This document shows positions 54,176 to 64,000 of a stretch of 64,000 bases of DNA, piece by piece. Below the pieces are notes generated by a model, which was not told where the DNA came from, made no database searches, and worked only from the letters and a program-made list of their open reading frames with translations. Position numbers and translations under genes: made by a program. The stretch is from Bordetella sp. LUAb4 (GTDB lineage Bacteria > Pseudomonadota > Gammaproteobacteria > Burkholderiales > Burkholderiaceae_B): positions 930,001 through 994,000 of the forward strand of contig NZ_JAHPZX010000001.1 of the NCBI RefSeq assembly GCF_021325795.1, given 5' to 3'. The number at the start of each line of letters is the position of its first letter. The first letter of the stretch is position 1.

Positions 54176-55042
54176 GTGACCACCAACGATTTCACCACGC
54201 TGATTTCGCGCGCCGAGCGGGTGTTGGCGCAACTTGAAGCCTATCTGCCACCGGCACCGCCGGACATCGACTGGTCGGCCCGCGCCTTTCGCTGGCGCCG
54301 GCGCGGTTCGCGCGGCTGGCTCGATGGCGTGCGCCACGTCGCCCGCATCGATATGGGCGACTTGCAGCATATCGAACGCCAGAAGGACATCATCGACCGT
54401 AATACCCGCCACTTCATCGCCAGGAAGCCGGCCAACAATGTGTTGATGACCGGCGCCCGCGGCACCGGCAAGAGCTCGCTGGTCAAGGCCATGCTGGCGG
54501 CCTACGGCGACCAGGGCCTGCGCCTGATCGAGGTCGACAAGTCCGACCTGGGCGACCTGGCCGACATCGTCGAATTGGTGGGCGACCGGCCGGAACGCTT
54601 CATCGTTTTCTGCGATGACCTTTCTTTCGAGGAAGGCGAAGCGGGCTACAAGGCGTTGAAGTCGGTGCTGGATGGCTCGGTGACCGCATCGGGCGACAAC
54701 GTGCTGATCTACGCGACGTCCAATCGCCGCCACCTCATGCCCGAGTACATGAGCGAGAACCTGCAGGCCAAGCATCAACCCGATGGCGAAATCCATCCCG
54801 GCGAAACCGTCGAGGAAAAAATCTCGCTGTCCGAGCGCTTCGGCCTGTGGCTGTCCTTCTATCCCTTCCGCCAGGACGATTACCTGGACATCGTCTACCA
54901 CTGGCTGCGCGAACTCGGCTGCCCCGAGGAACACGTTGCCCCGGCACGCACGGAAGCGCTGCAATGGAGCATCGAACGTGGCTCACGTTCAGGCCGCGTG
55001 GCATTCCAGTTCGCCCGCGATTGGGCGGCGCGGCATGGCTGA
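54176..55042 (+). CDS. DUF815 family AAA+ ATPase
   Basis: A 288-residue ATPase. Walker A is GARGTGKSSLVKA, Walker B is FIVFCDDLSFEEGE, and sensor-1 is in LIYATSNRRHLMPE. This matches the DUF815 family, which has no established function. The start is set at GTG (54176, VTTNDFTTLISRAERVL) because the upstream part of the frame lies inside argJ. It overlaps the Nudix gene by 8 bases, so the two are coupled. The argJ-DUF815-mutT order is a common betaproteobacterial arrangement. Confidence 0.88.
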   Translation: MTTNDFTTLISRAERVLAQLEAYLPPAPPDIDWSARAFRWRRRGSRGWLDGVRHVARIDMGDLQHIERQKDIIDRNTRHFIARKPANNVLMTGARGTGKSSLVKAMLAAYGDQGLRLIEVDKSDLGDLADIVELVGDRPERFIVFCDDLSFEEGEAGYKALKSVLDGSVTASGDNVLIYATSNRRHLMPEYMSENLQAKHQPDGEIHPGETVEEKISLSERFGLWLSFYPFRQDDYLDIVYHWLRELGCPEEHVAPARTEALQWSIERGSRSGRVAFQFARDWAARHG

Positions 55043-56036
55043 GAAGATCCTGGATGTGGCGGCGGGCCTGATCCTGCGCGGTGATGGCCAATTGCTATTG
55101 GGCCAGCGTCCCGAAGGCAAGCCCTGGTCGGGCTGGTGGGAATTGCCCGGCGGCAAGCTGGAGCCGGGCGAGACCGTGCTGCAGGCCCTGGCGCGCGAAC
55201 TGGAAGAAGAGTTGGGCATCCGGGTGACCGAAGCGACGCCTTGGGTCACCTACGTCCACGTCTATCCGCACACCACGGTACGCCTGGCTTTTTGCCGGGT
55301 GACGCAATGGGAAGGCGAGCCGCGCGGCTTGGAAAACCAGCAATTGCGTTGGGTGGATCCCGCGCGCGCCACTGACGTCGGCGACGTGTTGCCGGCCACG
55401 TTGCCGCCGCTGCGCTGGCTGCAATTGCCTGATACCTACGGCATCAGCAATATCGGCCAGGCGCAGGGCCTGCCCGCTTTCCTGCAACGCCTGGATGCCG
55501 CATTGGCGGGCGGCTTGCGGCTGGTGCAATTGCGCGAGCCGGGTTGGCCCGAGGGTGCGGACGCGGCGTCGCTGCATGCGGCGCTGCAGGCGGTGTTGCA
55601 GCGCTGCCGCGCTGCGGGTGCGCAGGTGCTGGTCAACAGCGTGCACCCACGGGCCTGGTGGACGGAGGCGGACGGCGTGCACCTGCGCGCCGCCGATGCT
55701 GCCGCGCTCGTCGCTGGTCACGGCGCTGATTCGGGACCCGCTCAAGCCTTGCGCGCGGCCCTGGGCTCGCACGCCAAAGTGGCGGTATCCACGCACGACG
55801 CCGATCAAGTGGCGGTGGCGCGCGAATTGGAGGCGGATTTCATTGTCGCGGGTCCGGTTGCCGCCACCGCCAGCCATCCCGGCCAGGCCGGCGTGGGTTG
55901 GGAGGGTTTCAAGGCCATCATCGCCGATGCCGGCATGCCGGCTTATGCCATCGGCGGTCAAGGGCCGGAGACGCTGGCGAGTGCGCGCCAGCACGGCGCG
56001 CACGGCGTGGCGGCGATCCGTGCGGTGTTTCGCTAG
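55035..56036 (+). CDS. Nudix hydrolase (MutT-like) fused to a ThiE-like domain
   Basis: A 333-residue two-domain protein. The N-terminal Nudix domain (1-130) has the full box GGKLEPGETVLQALARELEEELG, consistent with 8-oxo-dGTP or related diphosphatase activity. The C-terminal half (about 150-333) has the TIM-barrel pattern of thiamine-phosphate synthase (QLREPGWPEGAD, ADGVHLRAADAA, AIGGQGPETL). It lacks the Lys/Arg pattern of LRxKxxxxR and the usual ND pair (VNSVHP instead). The ThiE half is therefore probably not a synthase. This fusion is known from many proteobacteria. A terminator follows. Confidence 0.9.
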   Translation: MAEKILDVAAGLILRGDGQLLLGQRPEGKPWSGWWELPGGKLEPGETVLQALARELEEELGIRVTEATPWVTYVHVYPHTTVRLAFCRVTQWEGEPRGLENQQLRWVDPARATDVGDVLPATLPPLRWLQLPDTYGISNIGQAQGLPAFLQRLDAALAGGLRLVQLREPGWPEGADAASLHAALQAVLQRCRAAGAQVLVNSVHPRAWWTEADGVHLRAADAAALVAGHGADSGPAQALRAALGSHAKVAVSTHDADQVAVARELEADFIVAGPVAATASHPGQAGVGWEGFKAIIADAGMPAYAIGGQGPETLASARQHGAHGVAAIRAVFR

Positions 56037-56070
56037 AAAAGGTCCCTGCAAGGCCACGGGAAACGCGAGT

Positions 56071-56097
56071 AAAAAAGCCACCCTCGGGTGGCTTTTT
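56071..56097. terminator. Rho-independent terminator, probably bidirectional
   Basis: Stem of A5GCCACCC with GGGTGGCT5 (56072-56083 with 56086-56097) and a minimal loop. It carries a T-run on both strands and so can end the Nudix gene (+) and the 70-residue protein gene (-). Confidence 0.93.
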
Positions 56098-56121
56098 ATC
56101 GCGCTTGCACCGGCAAGGGGA

Positions 56122-56334
56122 TCAGACGGATTCGTAGCGCCGCCTGGCACCGAAGAACGAGTCGTTCACCGATACGCCGGTGGTGATGCCCGTGCTGCCA
56201 GTGGTCAGCGCGTCGCGTCCGGCTTGTGTCAAATGCAGACGCGTAACGGTTATCTTGGCGCCCGGACGGGAAACGATTTCCTCACGCGCGATATAGCGGT
56301 TGGGATAAGGCGCTTTTTTGGTTTGCGTGTCCAT
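56122..56334 (-). CDS. Small protein of unknown function
   Basis: A 70-residue protein, not recognised. It is basic and polar with no signal peptide or membrane helix. A short TRLHLTQAGRDALTTG stretch and a Gly/Thr-rich GSTGITTGVSVNDSFFG tail are the only features. It begins 4 bases after the stop of the GAF-protein gene, so the two are almost certainly co-expressed. It ends before the bidirectional terminator. Confidence 0.6.
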   Translation of the reverse strand: MDTQTKKAPYPNRYIAREEIVSRPGAKITVTRLHLTQAGRDALTTGSTGITTGVSVNDSFFGARRRYESV

Positions 56335-56338
56335 CTGT

Positions 56339-57106
56339 TCAATACCTCCGCGTTACGTAATCGCCGACGGCGTCGCCAATCGCTACCAGCATCAGCCGTG
56401 ATTGGGACTCACTGAATATGAGAGGAGCGCTTGAGTCCAAGTAGAGCACTCCCAGGACGTGCTGTCCACTTCGGTCCAGCACGGGCAGCGCCGCGGCCGT
56501 GATACGGCCCGGTTTGATCTTCGCCGCCTGGGCGGATGTGTACCCCCAATCGGCGACGAGTTCCGCGCGATGCTCCCCATCCGTCTCCGCGACGCTTTCC
56601 ATGATGTACGGTTCCTTGTTCCGGACCGCCTGGCCCGTAATACCGGTATTGACGGAGAACGTCCGGCCCGCGGCGGCACTATCGCCATCGCCGATGTAGG
56701 GAATGATCTGCTGCAACATCTGCGGACTGTCCAGGGGCGGAACGACACGATGGAAGGTCGCGCGCAGGTCCAGCTCCGTCTCGCTCTGCGATTCGATCAG
56801 ATTCTTGATGGCCGCATGCGCCACCGATACCGCGGCGTACAAGCCGTCATGGGTTTCTTCCGGCGCTTCCTTGGAATCCTGGCGCCGTGCGATCTGGATC
56901 TTGAGGGCGGAGAACAGGCACACCCACACCACCACGGCCAATGCCAGATCCGCGAACACGCGCTCGTCCGGCGATCGCCAGAAGCGCACCATGGTGAATA
57001 CCGCCGCGGCCACGACCGGAACGGCGCCCAGCACCTCGATAAACCAGCGGCGGTACCAGATCGAGGGGCGATCGACACCAGGTATGGGATTTATGCGCAC
57101 TTGCAA
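56339..57106 (-). CDS. Two-TM GAF-domain protein of unknown function
   Basis: A 255-residue protein with two N-terminal TM helices (VLGAVPVVAAAVFTMVRFW and LALAVVVWVCLFSALKIQI). A short charged linker follows, then a cytosolic GAF domain (about 105-250) with VNTGITGQAVRNKEPYI and ALPVLDRSGQHVLGVLYLDS. No output domain (kinase, GGDEF, HTH or nuclease) is attached. It is paired with the 70-residue gene downstream. It lies behind the RND efflux operon on the same strand with a 155-bp gap. It may be a sensor or ligand-gated membrane effector; this is inference. Confidence 0.75.
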   Translation of the reverse strand: MQVRINPIPGVDRPSIWYRRWFIEVLGAVPVVAAAVFTMVRFWRSPDERVFADLALAVVVWVCLFSALKIQIARRQDSKEAPEETHDGLYAAVSVAHAAIKNLIESQSETELDLRATFHRVVPPLDSPQMLQQIIPYIGDGDSAAAGRTFSVNTGITGQAVRNKEPYIMESVAETDGEHRAELVADWGYTSAQAAKIKPGRITAAALPVLDRSGQHVLGVLYLDSSAPLIFSESQSRLMLVAIGDAVGDYVTRRY

Positions 57107-57261
57107 CGGCCTCCTTGTCGCACGCCTAACATCACGGGAACAAGTACCGATTGTCCGCCACGACGGGGCTGGCCGCCATACGCAAAACTACGCGAGGACG
57201 CTTTTGTCACCTCGAATGCTCAGCGCCGCGCTTGCCCGGGCGCAGCGGGCAGCAGCGATCC

Positions 57262-58788
57262 CTAGGGCTTGTCGGCCGCCAACTTGGGCTGGACATCGCC
57301 GTCCCAACCGCCCCCCAGGGCGGCGGCCAGTTGGACGCTGGCGACCAGCCGGTTGCCCAGCAGGCTGATCGCGCTGCGCTCGGTCGACAAGGCGGTGGCC
57401 TGCACCGTGGCGACACTGAGGTAGTCGATCAGGCCTTGCTCGTACTGGTTGCGGGTGTACACCAGCGAGCGCCGCGCGGACTCCACGGCGCGCCGCTGCA
57501 CGTCCTGCTCATTGGCCATGACACGCAGTTGGATCAGGTAGTCCTCGACTTCACGCAGCGCGCCCAGCGTAACCTGGCGATACGCAGCCGCCTGCGCATC
57601 ATAGGCCGCGCGCGCCGAATCGATTTGCGCATTGCGCAGGCCGCCGTCGAACAGCGTCGCCGCCAGCGCGGGACCGATGGACCAGTAGCGGGCCGGCGCC
57701 GTCAGCCATTGCGCGAACTCGCCGCTGCGAAAGCCGCCCGAGGCCGACAAGGTCAGGTCGGGAAACCAGGCCGCCACGGCTACGCCGATCTGCGCATTGG
57801 CCTGCGCGGTGCGGCGTTCCGCACCCGCCACATCGGGACGGCGCTCCAGCAGCTGCGAAGGCAGGCCCACGGGAATGTCCGGCACCTGCTGCGCGAACTT
57901 CTGCGCCGGCAGCGCGAAGGTGGACGGTGCCACGCCCAGCAGCACCGCGATGGCGTGTTCATACTGGCCGCGCTGCCATTCCAGGTCGATCAGGTTGGCG
58001 CGGGTGTTCTCCAGCTGGGTCTGCGCCACCGACACATCGCCCATGCCGGCGACGCCGACCTTGAAACGGTTCTGCGTCAGCGTCAGCGAACGTTCGTACG
58101 CGGAGACGGTTTCTTCCAGCAAGCGCTTCTGTTCATCCAGGATGCGCAACTGGAAGTAGTCCTGCGCCAGCGTGCTCTGGGCGCTCAGGCGGGCACCGGC
58201 CAGGTCGGCGGCACTGGCCTGGGCACTGGCCTGGCTGGCTTCGACGTTGCGGCGGATGGATCCCCACAAGTCGGCTTCCCAGTTGACCGTGCCGCCCAGG
58301 GCAAAGGCATTGCTCACCGCGCTGCTGCCGGTGCCGCTACCGCTGCTGCCATTGCCGGAACGGGTGACGCCGGCGTTCGCGCCCACGGTCGGAAAGAAGG
58401 AAGACCGCGCCCCGCGCACCAGCGCCTGGGCCTGGCGGTAATTGGCTTCGGCCTGGACGATGTCCAGGTTGGCCGTGTTCAGACGGTCCATCAGGCCATC
58501 GAGCGTGGCGTCGTCGTACACATGCCACCAGCCGCTATCGGTGGCGATACCGGGCTGGGCCGGCGTCCAGCCCGGCGCGCCCTGCTGCGCTTCCTTGAAC
58601 GCCGCACCGACGTCCAGGCCTGGCCGCACGTAGTCCGGCCCGACGGTGCAGGCGCTGAGCGCGCCGCACAAGGCCACGACGGCCAAGCGCGGCAGCAGTG
58701 CGCGGTGGGAGGCAACGAGCGAACGCAAGAACGGCCGTGAAAACGACTGCGCGAGCGAGTGGAAAGGAAGCAGGGACGGACGCATCAT
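57262..58788 (-). CDS. RND efflux outer-membrane factor (NodT/OprM family lipoprotein)
   Basis: A 508-residue outer-membrane channel of a tripartite drug efflux pump. The signal peptide ends in the lipobox LSAC ([18 protein letters not shown]), followed by the usual TVGPDY start. Two OEP repeats follow with the family segments [19 protein letters not shown] and [14 protein letters not shown]. It overlaps the upstream RND gene by 4 bases. It would connect the MdtBC-type pumps to the exterior. Confidence 0.93.
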   Translation of the reverse strand: MMRPSLLPFHSLAQSFSRPFLRSLVASHRALLPRLAVVALCGALSACTVGPDYVRPGLDVGAAFKEAQQGAPGWTPAQPGIATDSGWWHVYDDATLDGLMDRLNTANLDIVQAEANYRQAQALVRGARSSFFPTVGANAGVTRSGNGSSGSGTGSSAVSNAFALGGTVNWEADLWGSIRRNVEASQASAQASAADLAGARLSAQSTLAQDYFQLRILDEQKRLLEETVSAYERSLTLTQNRFKVGVAGMGDVSVAQTQLENTRANLIDLEWQRGQYEHAIAVLLGVAPSTFALPAQKFAQQVPDIPVGLPSQLLERRPDVAGAERRTAQANAQIGVAVAAWFPDLTLSASGGFRSGEFAQWLTAPARYWSIGPALAATLFDGGLRNAQIDSARAAYDAQAAAYRQVTLGALREVEDYLIQLRVMANEQDVQRRAVESARRSLVYTRNQYEQGLIDYLSVATVQATALSTERSAISLLGNRLVASVQLAAALGGGWDGDVQPKLAADKP

Positions 58789-61700
58789 GATGGATCGGAA
58801 GTGGTTGCCACGGCGCGGGCGGCCTGGCGGCGGCGCGCCCAGTGGCGCAGCCGGTCGAGATACAGGTAGATCACGGGCGTGGTGTACAGCGTGAGCAGTT
58901 GGCTGACCACCAGGCCGCCGACGATGGTGACGCCCAGCGGCTGGCGGAATTCGGCACCGGTGCCGGTGGCCAGTACCAGCGGCAAGGCGCCGAAGATGGC
59001 CGCCATCGATGTCATCAGGATGGGCCGGAAGCGCGTCAGGCAGGCTTGGAAAATGGCGTCGCGCGGGCTCAGGCCGTGGCGCCGCTCCGCTTCCAGGGCG
59101 AAGTCGACCATCATGATGGCGTTCTTCTTGACGATGCCGATCAGCAGGAACACGCCGATCAACGCGATGATGGAAAACTCCATGCGCACCAGCAGCAAGG
59201 CCAGCAACGCGCCGATACCGGCCGAGGGCAAGGTCGACAGAATCGTCAGCGGATGCACGAAGCTTTCATAAAGCATGCCCAGCACCAGGTACATCGTGAC
59301 CAGCGCGGCCAGGATCAGCCAAGGCTGTTGCGACAGAGTCTGCTGCAGGGCGGCCGCCGTGCCCTGGAAGCTGGCCTGGATCTGGTCGGACGGCAGGCCG
59401 ATGCGCGCCACGGCGGCATCGATGGCGGCACTGGCCTGTCCCAGCGCCACGCCCGGCGCCAGGCTGAAGGAAATCGTGTCGGCCACGAACAGCCCTTGAT
59501 GCTGCACGCTCAAGGGCGCGGCGCCGACCTGGAAACGGGCGAAGGACGCCAGCGGCACGCGCGCGCCGCTGCTGGAGATGACGTCGATCTTCTGCAATGA
59601 CTCGGCATTCTGGGCGAAGCGCTGGTCCACGCCCATCACCACGTGGTACTGATTCAACGGCCCGTACATCACGGAAACCTGACGCTGGCTGAAGGAGTTG
59701 TTCAACACGGCCGAGATGTCCGTCATGTCCACGCCCAGACGCGTGGCCGCCTCCCGATCGATCACCAGGTCGACTTCCTGCCCTTTGTCCTCGACGTCCG
59801 TATCGACGTCGACCAGCTCCGGCAACCCGGCCAGGGCTTGCTGTACTTTCGGCATCCACGTCCGCAGCAACTGCAGGTCGCCGGCCATCAGCGCGTAGTC
59901 GTAGGAACCCGTACTGCTGGCACGGCCGCCGACACGGATGTCCTGTTGCGCCACCAGGAACATGCGCGCCCCGGGTATGCTCTGCAAGCGGCCGCGCAGG
60001 CGGTCGATCACGACTTCCGAGGACACGCCCCGTTCGGCCAGGGGCTTGAGCTGGATCTGCATGAAACTGCTGTTGCTGCCGCCACGCCCCCCCGCATAGC
60101 CCGTCATGCTCTGCACCGCGGGATCCGACTGCACCACCTTGCGCATGTATTCCAGCTTGGGCAGCGTGGCCTGGAAGGACGTGCCCTGGTCGACGCGGAA
60201 AAAGCCCAGCAGCTGGCCGGTGTCCTGCTGCGGGAAAAAACCCTTGGGCACGTGCACGTACAGGTAGACGTTCAGGCTGATGGTGACCAGCAGCACGAAC
60301 ACCATCAGCAGGCTGTGCTGCAAGGTCCACGCCAGCGTGTCCTCGTACAGCTTGTTGAGACGGGTGAACCCCCGCTCGGACCAGCGCGCCAGCCGTCCCG
60401 GCGGCCGCTCGTCACCGGCGTCCTGGCGGCGCAGCATGCGGGCGCACATCATCGGCGTCAGTGTCAGCGAGGTCACCAGCGACACCATGATGGACGCCGA
60501 CAGCGTCACGGCGAACTCGCGGAACAGCCGGCCCACCACGCCCCCCATCAACAGAATGGGGATGAAGACCGCGACCAGCGACAGGCTCATCGACAAGACC
60601 GTGAAGCCCACTTCGCGCGCCCCGCGCAGCGCCGCGCGCATGGGCGTCATGCCGCGCTCCACATGCCGCATGACGTTCTCCACCACGACGATGGCGTCAT
60701 CCACCACGAACCCGGTGGCCACGATCAGCGCCATCAGCGAGATGGTGTTCAGCGTGTAGCCGCACAGGTACATGATCGAGAACGTGCCGACCAGGGACAC
60801 CGGCACGGCGATGCTGGGAATCAGCGCCGCGCGCCAGTCGCGCAGGAATACCAGCACCACCAGCATCACCAGCAGCACCGCGATCACCAGCGTCATCTCC
60901 GCTTCATGCAGCGAGCTGCGGATGCTGGGCGTGCGGTCCTGCGCCACCCGCAGGTCGACGTTGCCGGGCATCTGCGCTGTCAGCTGCGGCAATTGCGCGC
61001 GCACCGCATCGACCACGTCGATGATATTGGCATCGGCCTGGCGCCGCACGATCAGCAAAATGGATTTGTCGTTGTTGTAGAAACCCGTCTGGAACAGGTC
61101 TTCCACCGAATCGGTCACCGTGGCCACGTCCGACAGGCGCACCGCCGCGCCATTCTTCCACGACACGATCAGCGGCTTGTACTGGTCCGCCTTGCTCAAC
61201 TGGTCGCTGGCCATGATGACCCAATGCTTGTCGTCGCTTTCGACGAAGCCCTTGGGGCGGTTGGCATTGGCATTGGACAAGGCGGTGCGCACTTCATCCA
61301 GCGACACCCCCTGGTTGCTCAGCGCGCCGGGCAGCAACTCCACCCGCACCGCGGGCAGCGAACTGCCGCCCACCGTGACGTCCCCTACCCCACTGACCTG
61401 GGACAGCTTCTGCGCCACGATGGTGGAGGCCAGGTCGTACAGCTCGCCCTGCGTATGGGTGGGCGAGGTCAGCGCCAGCGTCATGATGGGCGCGTCCGAC
61501 GGATTGGCCTTGCGATAAGTCGGATTGCTTTTCAGGCTGGTGGGCAGCAGGGTGCGCGAGGCATTGATGGCGGCCTGCACGTCTCGCGCGGCACCGTTGA
61601 TGTCGCGCTTGAGGTCGAACTGCAGCGTCACGCGGGTCGAACCCTGGGTGCTGCTGGAAGTCATTTCCGCCACGCCCGCGATCGAACCGAGCGCCCGCTC

Positions 61701-61901
61701 CAGCGGCGTCGCCACACTGGATGCCATCGTCTCCGGGCTGGCGCCCGGCAACTGCGCCGTCACCGAGATGGTGGGAATGTCCACCTGCGGCAGCGGCGCG
61801 ACCGGCAGCAGCGAGAAGGACAATGCCCCCGCCAGCACCACGGCCAGCGCCAGCAGCGTCGTAGCCACCGGCCGGACGATGAAGGGCGCCGACAGGATCA
61901 T
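58785..61901 (-). CDS. mdtC: RND multidrug efflux transporter, MdtC-like
   Basis: A 1038-residue inner-membrane proton antiporter of the AcrB/MdtC (HAE1) family. The start [21 protein letters not shown] is typical of MdtC. Family segments are [19 protein letters not shown], the TM4 proton-relay region [17 protein letters not shown] and [18 protein letters not shown] [14 protein letters not shown] near the C terminus. Pairing with a second RND gene immediately upstream (4-base overlap) and the absence of an adaptor between them match mdtBC heteromeric pumps. Confidence 0.93.
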   Translation of the reverse strand: MILSAPFIVRPVATTLLALAVVLAGALSFSLLPVAPLPQVDIPTISVTAQLPGASPETMASSVATPLERALGSIAGVAEMTSSSTQGSTRVTLQFDLKRDINGAARDVQAAINASRTLLPTSLKSNPTYRKANPSDAPIMTLALTSPTHTQGELYDLASTIVAQKLSQVSGVGDVTVGGSSLPAVRVELLPGALSNQGVSLDEVRTALSNANANRPKGFVESDDKHWVIMASDQLSKADQYKPLIVSWKNGAAVRLSDVATVTDSVEDLFQTGFYNNDKSILLIVRRQADANIIDVVDAVRAQLPQLTAQMPGNVDLRVAQDRTPSIRSSLHEAEMTLVIAVLLVMLVVLVFLRDWRAALIPSIAVPVSLVGTFSIMYLCGYTLNTISLMALIVATGFVVDDAIVVVENVMRHVERGMTPMRAALRGAREVGFTVLSMSLSLVAVFIPILLMGGVVGRLFREFAVTLSASIMVSLVTSLTLTPMMCARMLRRQDAGDERPPGRLARWSERGFTRLNKLYEDTLAWTLQHSLLMVFVLLVTISLNVYLYVHVPKGFFPQQDTGQLLGFFRVDQGTSFQATLPKLEYMRKVVQSDPAVQSMTGYAGGRGGSNSSFMQIQLKPLAERGVSSEVVIDRLRGRLQSIPGARMFLVAQQDIRVGGRASSTGSYDYALMAGDLQLLRTWMPKVQQALAGLPELVDVDTDVEDKGQEVDLVIDREAATRLGVDMTDISAVLNNSFSQRQVSVMYGPLNQYHVVMGVDQRFAQNAESLQKIDVISSSGARVPLASFARFQVGAAPLSVQHQGLFVADTISFSLAPGVALGQASAAIDAAVARIGLPSDQIQASFQGTAAALQQTLSQQPWLILAALVTMYLVLGMLYESFVHPLTILSTLPSAGIGALLALLLVRMEFSIIALIGVFLLIGIVKKNAIMMVDFALEAERRHGLSPRDAIFQACLTRFRPILMTSMAAIFGALPLVLATGTGAEFRQPLGVTIVGGLVVSQLLTLYTTPVIYLYLDRLRHWARRRQAARAVATTSDPS

Positions 61902-64000
61902 CGCGGCGCTCCGGCCGGGGCCTCACCCCGGCGGGCCGCGCGGCGCGCGCGCCAGCGTTGGCCCATGCGATCGAACATCAGGTAGATGACCGGTGTGGTG
62001 AACAGCGTCAGCAGCTGGCTGAGCAGCAGCCCGCCCACCATCACCAGGCCCAGGGGCTGGCGCAATTCGGATCCGGTCCCGGTCGACAGCATCAGCGGCA
62101 CGGCGCCGAACAGCGCGGCCAGGGTGGTCATGAGGATGGGCCGGAAGCGCAGCAGGGCCGCCTCATGGATGGCCTCGCGCGGCGCCATGCCGCGCTTGCG
62201 CTCGGCGTCCAGGGCGAAGTCGATCATCATGATGGCGTTTTTCTTGACGATGCCGATCAGCAGGATGATGCCGATGATGCCTATCATGTCCAGCTCGTTG
62301 CCGGTGAGCAGCAGCGCCAGCAGCGCCCCCACGCCGGCCGACGGCAGCGTCGACAGGATGGTGACCGGGTGGATGAAGCTTTCGTACAGCACGCCCAGCA
62401 CGATGTACATCGTGACGATGGCCGCCAGCACCAGCCACAGCGTGCTGGTCAAGGACGACTGGAATGCCGCCGCCGCGCCCTGGAAGCGCGTCTCGATGGC
62501 GCTGGGCAGGCCCATGTCCTTTTCCGCGGCCTGGATGGCCTGGACCGCGCCCGACAGCGACGCGCCCCGCGCCAGGTTGAACGACACCGTCACCATGGGG
62601 AACTGGTCGAGCCGGTTGACGGCCAGCACGGTACGGCTTTCGGAAATATGGGCGACGCTGGACAGCGGCACCTGGGTGCCGCCCGCGGTGGGCACGTAGA
62701 TCTGCGACAGCGACTCCGGACCGCGGCTGAACTGCGGCATCACTTCCAGCACCACGCGATATTGCGCCGACTGGGTGAAGATGGTCGAGATCAGGCGCTG
62801 GCCGAACGCGTCATACAAGGCCTCGTCTATCGTGGCCGCCGTGATGCCCAGGCGCGAAGCGGCGTCGCGATCGATATCGACGAAGGTCTGCAGTCCCTCG
62901 TCCTGCAAGTCGTCGGTGACGTCGGCCAGTTCCGGCAGGCGCGACAGGCGATCGATCACCTTGGGCGTCCATTCGCTGAGCACCTTCAAGTCGGGGTTGG
63001 ACAGCGTCATCTGGTACTGCGTACGGCTGACACGGTCTTCGATCGTCAAGTCCTGCACCGGCTGCATATAGGTGGTCATGCCCTGCATGCCGGCCAGCGA
63101 ATTGCCCAGGCGCGCGATGACGTCGGCCATGGAATCGCTGCGCGAATCGCGCGGCTTGAGCACGATCTGCATGCGGCCGGCGCTGACGGTGGCGTTGCTG
63201 CCGTCCACGCCGATGAAGGACGACAGCGTGGCCACCGCCGGATCGGCCAGGACGATCTTGGCGGCTTCCTGCTGACGCTCGGCCATGGCGGCGAACGAAA
63301 TACTCTGCGGCGCCTGCGTGATGGCCTGGATGATGCCGGTGTCCTGCGGCGGGAAGAAGCCCTTGGGCACCATCATGTAAAGCAGCGCGGTCAGCACGAA
63401 CGTGCCCAAGGCCACCAGCAGCGTCAAGGGCTGGTGGTTGAGCACGACCTTGAGCATGCGGTCGTAGCCGGCGATCAGCTTGTCGATCATGGCGCCGGTG
63501 AACCGGTGGAAGCGGCCATGGCGGACTTCGCTTTCCGGCTTGAGCAGGCGCGCGCACATCATGGGCGTCAGCGACAGCGACACCACCAGCGAAATCAGGA
63601 TGGACACCGCCAGCGTGATGGCGAATTCGCGGAACAGCCGCCCCACCACTTCCGTCATGAACAACAGCGGGATCAGCACCGCGATCAGCGAGAACGTCAG
63701 CGAGATCAGCGTGAAACCGATCTGCCCGGCGCCCTTGAGCGCGGCCTGCAGCGGTGTCTCGCCTTCCTCCAGGTGCCGCGCGATATTCTCGATCATGACG
63801 ATGGCGTCATCGACCACGAAGCCGGTGGCGATGGTCAGCGCCATCAGCGTCAGGTTGTTCACCGTGAAGCCGGCCAGGTACATGATGCCGAAGGTGCCCA
63901 CCAGCGACAGCGGCACCACCACGCTGGGAATCAAGGTGGCGGTCACGCTGCGCAGGAACACGAAGGTGACCATCACCACCAGTGCGATCGACAGCAGCAG
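61898..64000 (-). CDS. mdtB: RND multidrug efflux transporter, MdtB-like, 5' part outside window
   Basis: The C-terminal ~700 residues of a second RND pump. They include TM segments from [18 protein letters not shown] onward, the relay region [20 protein letters not shown] and the C-terminal [20 protein letters not shown]. The frame is open to the window edge, so the start and most of the first periplasmic domain lie beyond it, as presumably does the adaptor (mdtA-like). The end overlaps mdtC by 4 bases. It is closely similar in layout to the downstream pump, as in MdtBC. Confidence 0.93.
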   Translation of the reverse strand: MLLSIALVVMVTFVFLRSVTATLIPSVVVPLSLVGTFGIMYLAGFTVNNLTLMALTIATGFVVDDAIVMIENIARHLEEGETPLQAALKGAGQIGFTLISLTFSLIAVLIPLLFMTEVVGRLFREFAITLAVSILISLVVSLSLTPMMCARLLKPESEVRHGRFHRFTGAMIDKLIAGYDRMLKVVLNHQPLTLLVALGTFVLTALLYMMVPKGFFPPQDTGIIQAITQAPQSISFAAMAERQQEAAKIVLADPAVATLSSFIGVDGSNATVSAGRMQIVLKPRDSRSDSMADVIARLGNSLAGMQGMTTYMQPVQDLTIEDRVSRTQYQMTLSNPDLKVLSEWTPKVIDRLSRLPELADVTDDLQDEGLQTFVDIDRDAASRLGITAATIDEALYDAFGQRLISTIFTQSAQYRVVLEVMPQFSRGPESLSQIYVPTAGGTQVPLSSVAHISESRTVLAVNRLDQFPMVTVSFNLARGASLSGAVQAIQAAEKDMGLPSAIETRFQGAAAAFQSSLTSTLWLVLAAIVTMYIVLGVLYESFIHPVTILSTLPSAGVGALLALLLTGNELDMIGIIGIILLIGIVKKNAIMMIDFALDAERKRGMAPREAIHEAALLRFRPILMTTLAALFGAVPLMLSTGTGSELRQPLGLVMVGGLLLSQLLTLFTTPVIYLMFDRMGQRWRARRAARRGEAPAGAPR

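Overview
The window is a high-GC betaproteobacterial chromosome segment, most likely Alcaligenaceae (Bordetella/Achromobacter type). The evidence is a Lys/Ala-repeat histone H1-like gene of the Bordetella BpH1 type, long GC-rich ORFs, and gene neighbourhoods such as pmbA | darP, accB-accC-prmA, mpl-yqiA, tonB-aroE-mtgA, algH-ruvX-rubredoxin and argJ-DUF815-Nudix/ThiE. The placement is inferred from content; no marker rRNA is present. No rRNA, tRNA, CRISPR array, prophage or insertion sequence was recognised. The window is mostly core genome with a few accessory or regulatory cassettes.

Layout. 1-3273 (-): branched-chain amino-acid ABC importer (livG partial, livM, livH, binding protein), with a terminator-like hairpin between the binding-protein gene and livH. 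3274-4033: a gene-free stretch with three ~100-bp imperfect tandem repeats. 4034-11522: pmbA | darP, an esterase, a Pat-like acetyltransferase with a degenerate synthetase region, gltX, and a small lipoprotein. 11523-16279: a structured 620-bp leader with two NrdR-box-like sites, then nrdA-nrdB. 16547-25332: histone-like gene, yggT, a glycine-zipper lipoprotein, PfkB kinase, a DUF3426 protein, prmA, accC, accB, aroQ, and a TlpA-like thioredoxin. 25447-29555: mpl, a YqiA-like esterase, and an RNB exoribonuclease.

29808-37266 (+) is the most unusual block. It holds an OmpR-type response regulator, a histidine kinase fused at its C terminus to an ABC-importer-type solute-binding domain, and then a complete importer (binding protein, fused double permease, ATPase with C-terminal regulatory region). 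The kinase's binding domain is visibly paralogous to the importer's own binding protein, so the cassette looks like a sense-and-import unit for one ligand. The ligand is unknown.

37276-47439: TonB-like protein, aroE, mtgA, lptG, apaH, plsC, two tandem-repeat tracts, ruvX, algH, a 54-residue rubredoxin, a divergent ThiD-like protein, thiE and hemL. 47567-51325 (-): a siaABCD-type operon (PP2C phosphatase, kinase, phospho-switch protein, diguanylate cyclase) predicted to control c-di-GMP and biofilm or aggregation. 51679-56036 (+): a membrane protein of unknown function, argJ, a DUF815 ATPase and a Nudix-ThiE fusion. 56122-64000 (-): an unrecognised 70-residue protein with a two-TM GAF sensor, then an MdtBC-type double RND efflux system with its outer-membrane factor; the upstream RND gene runs off the window.
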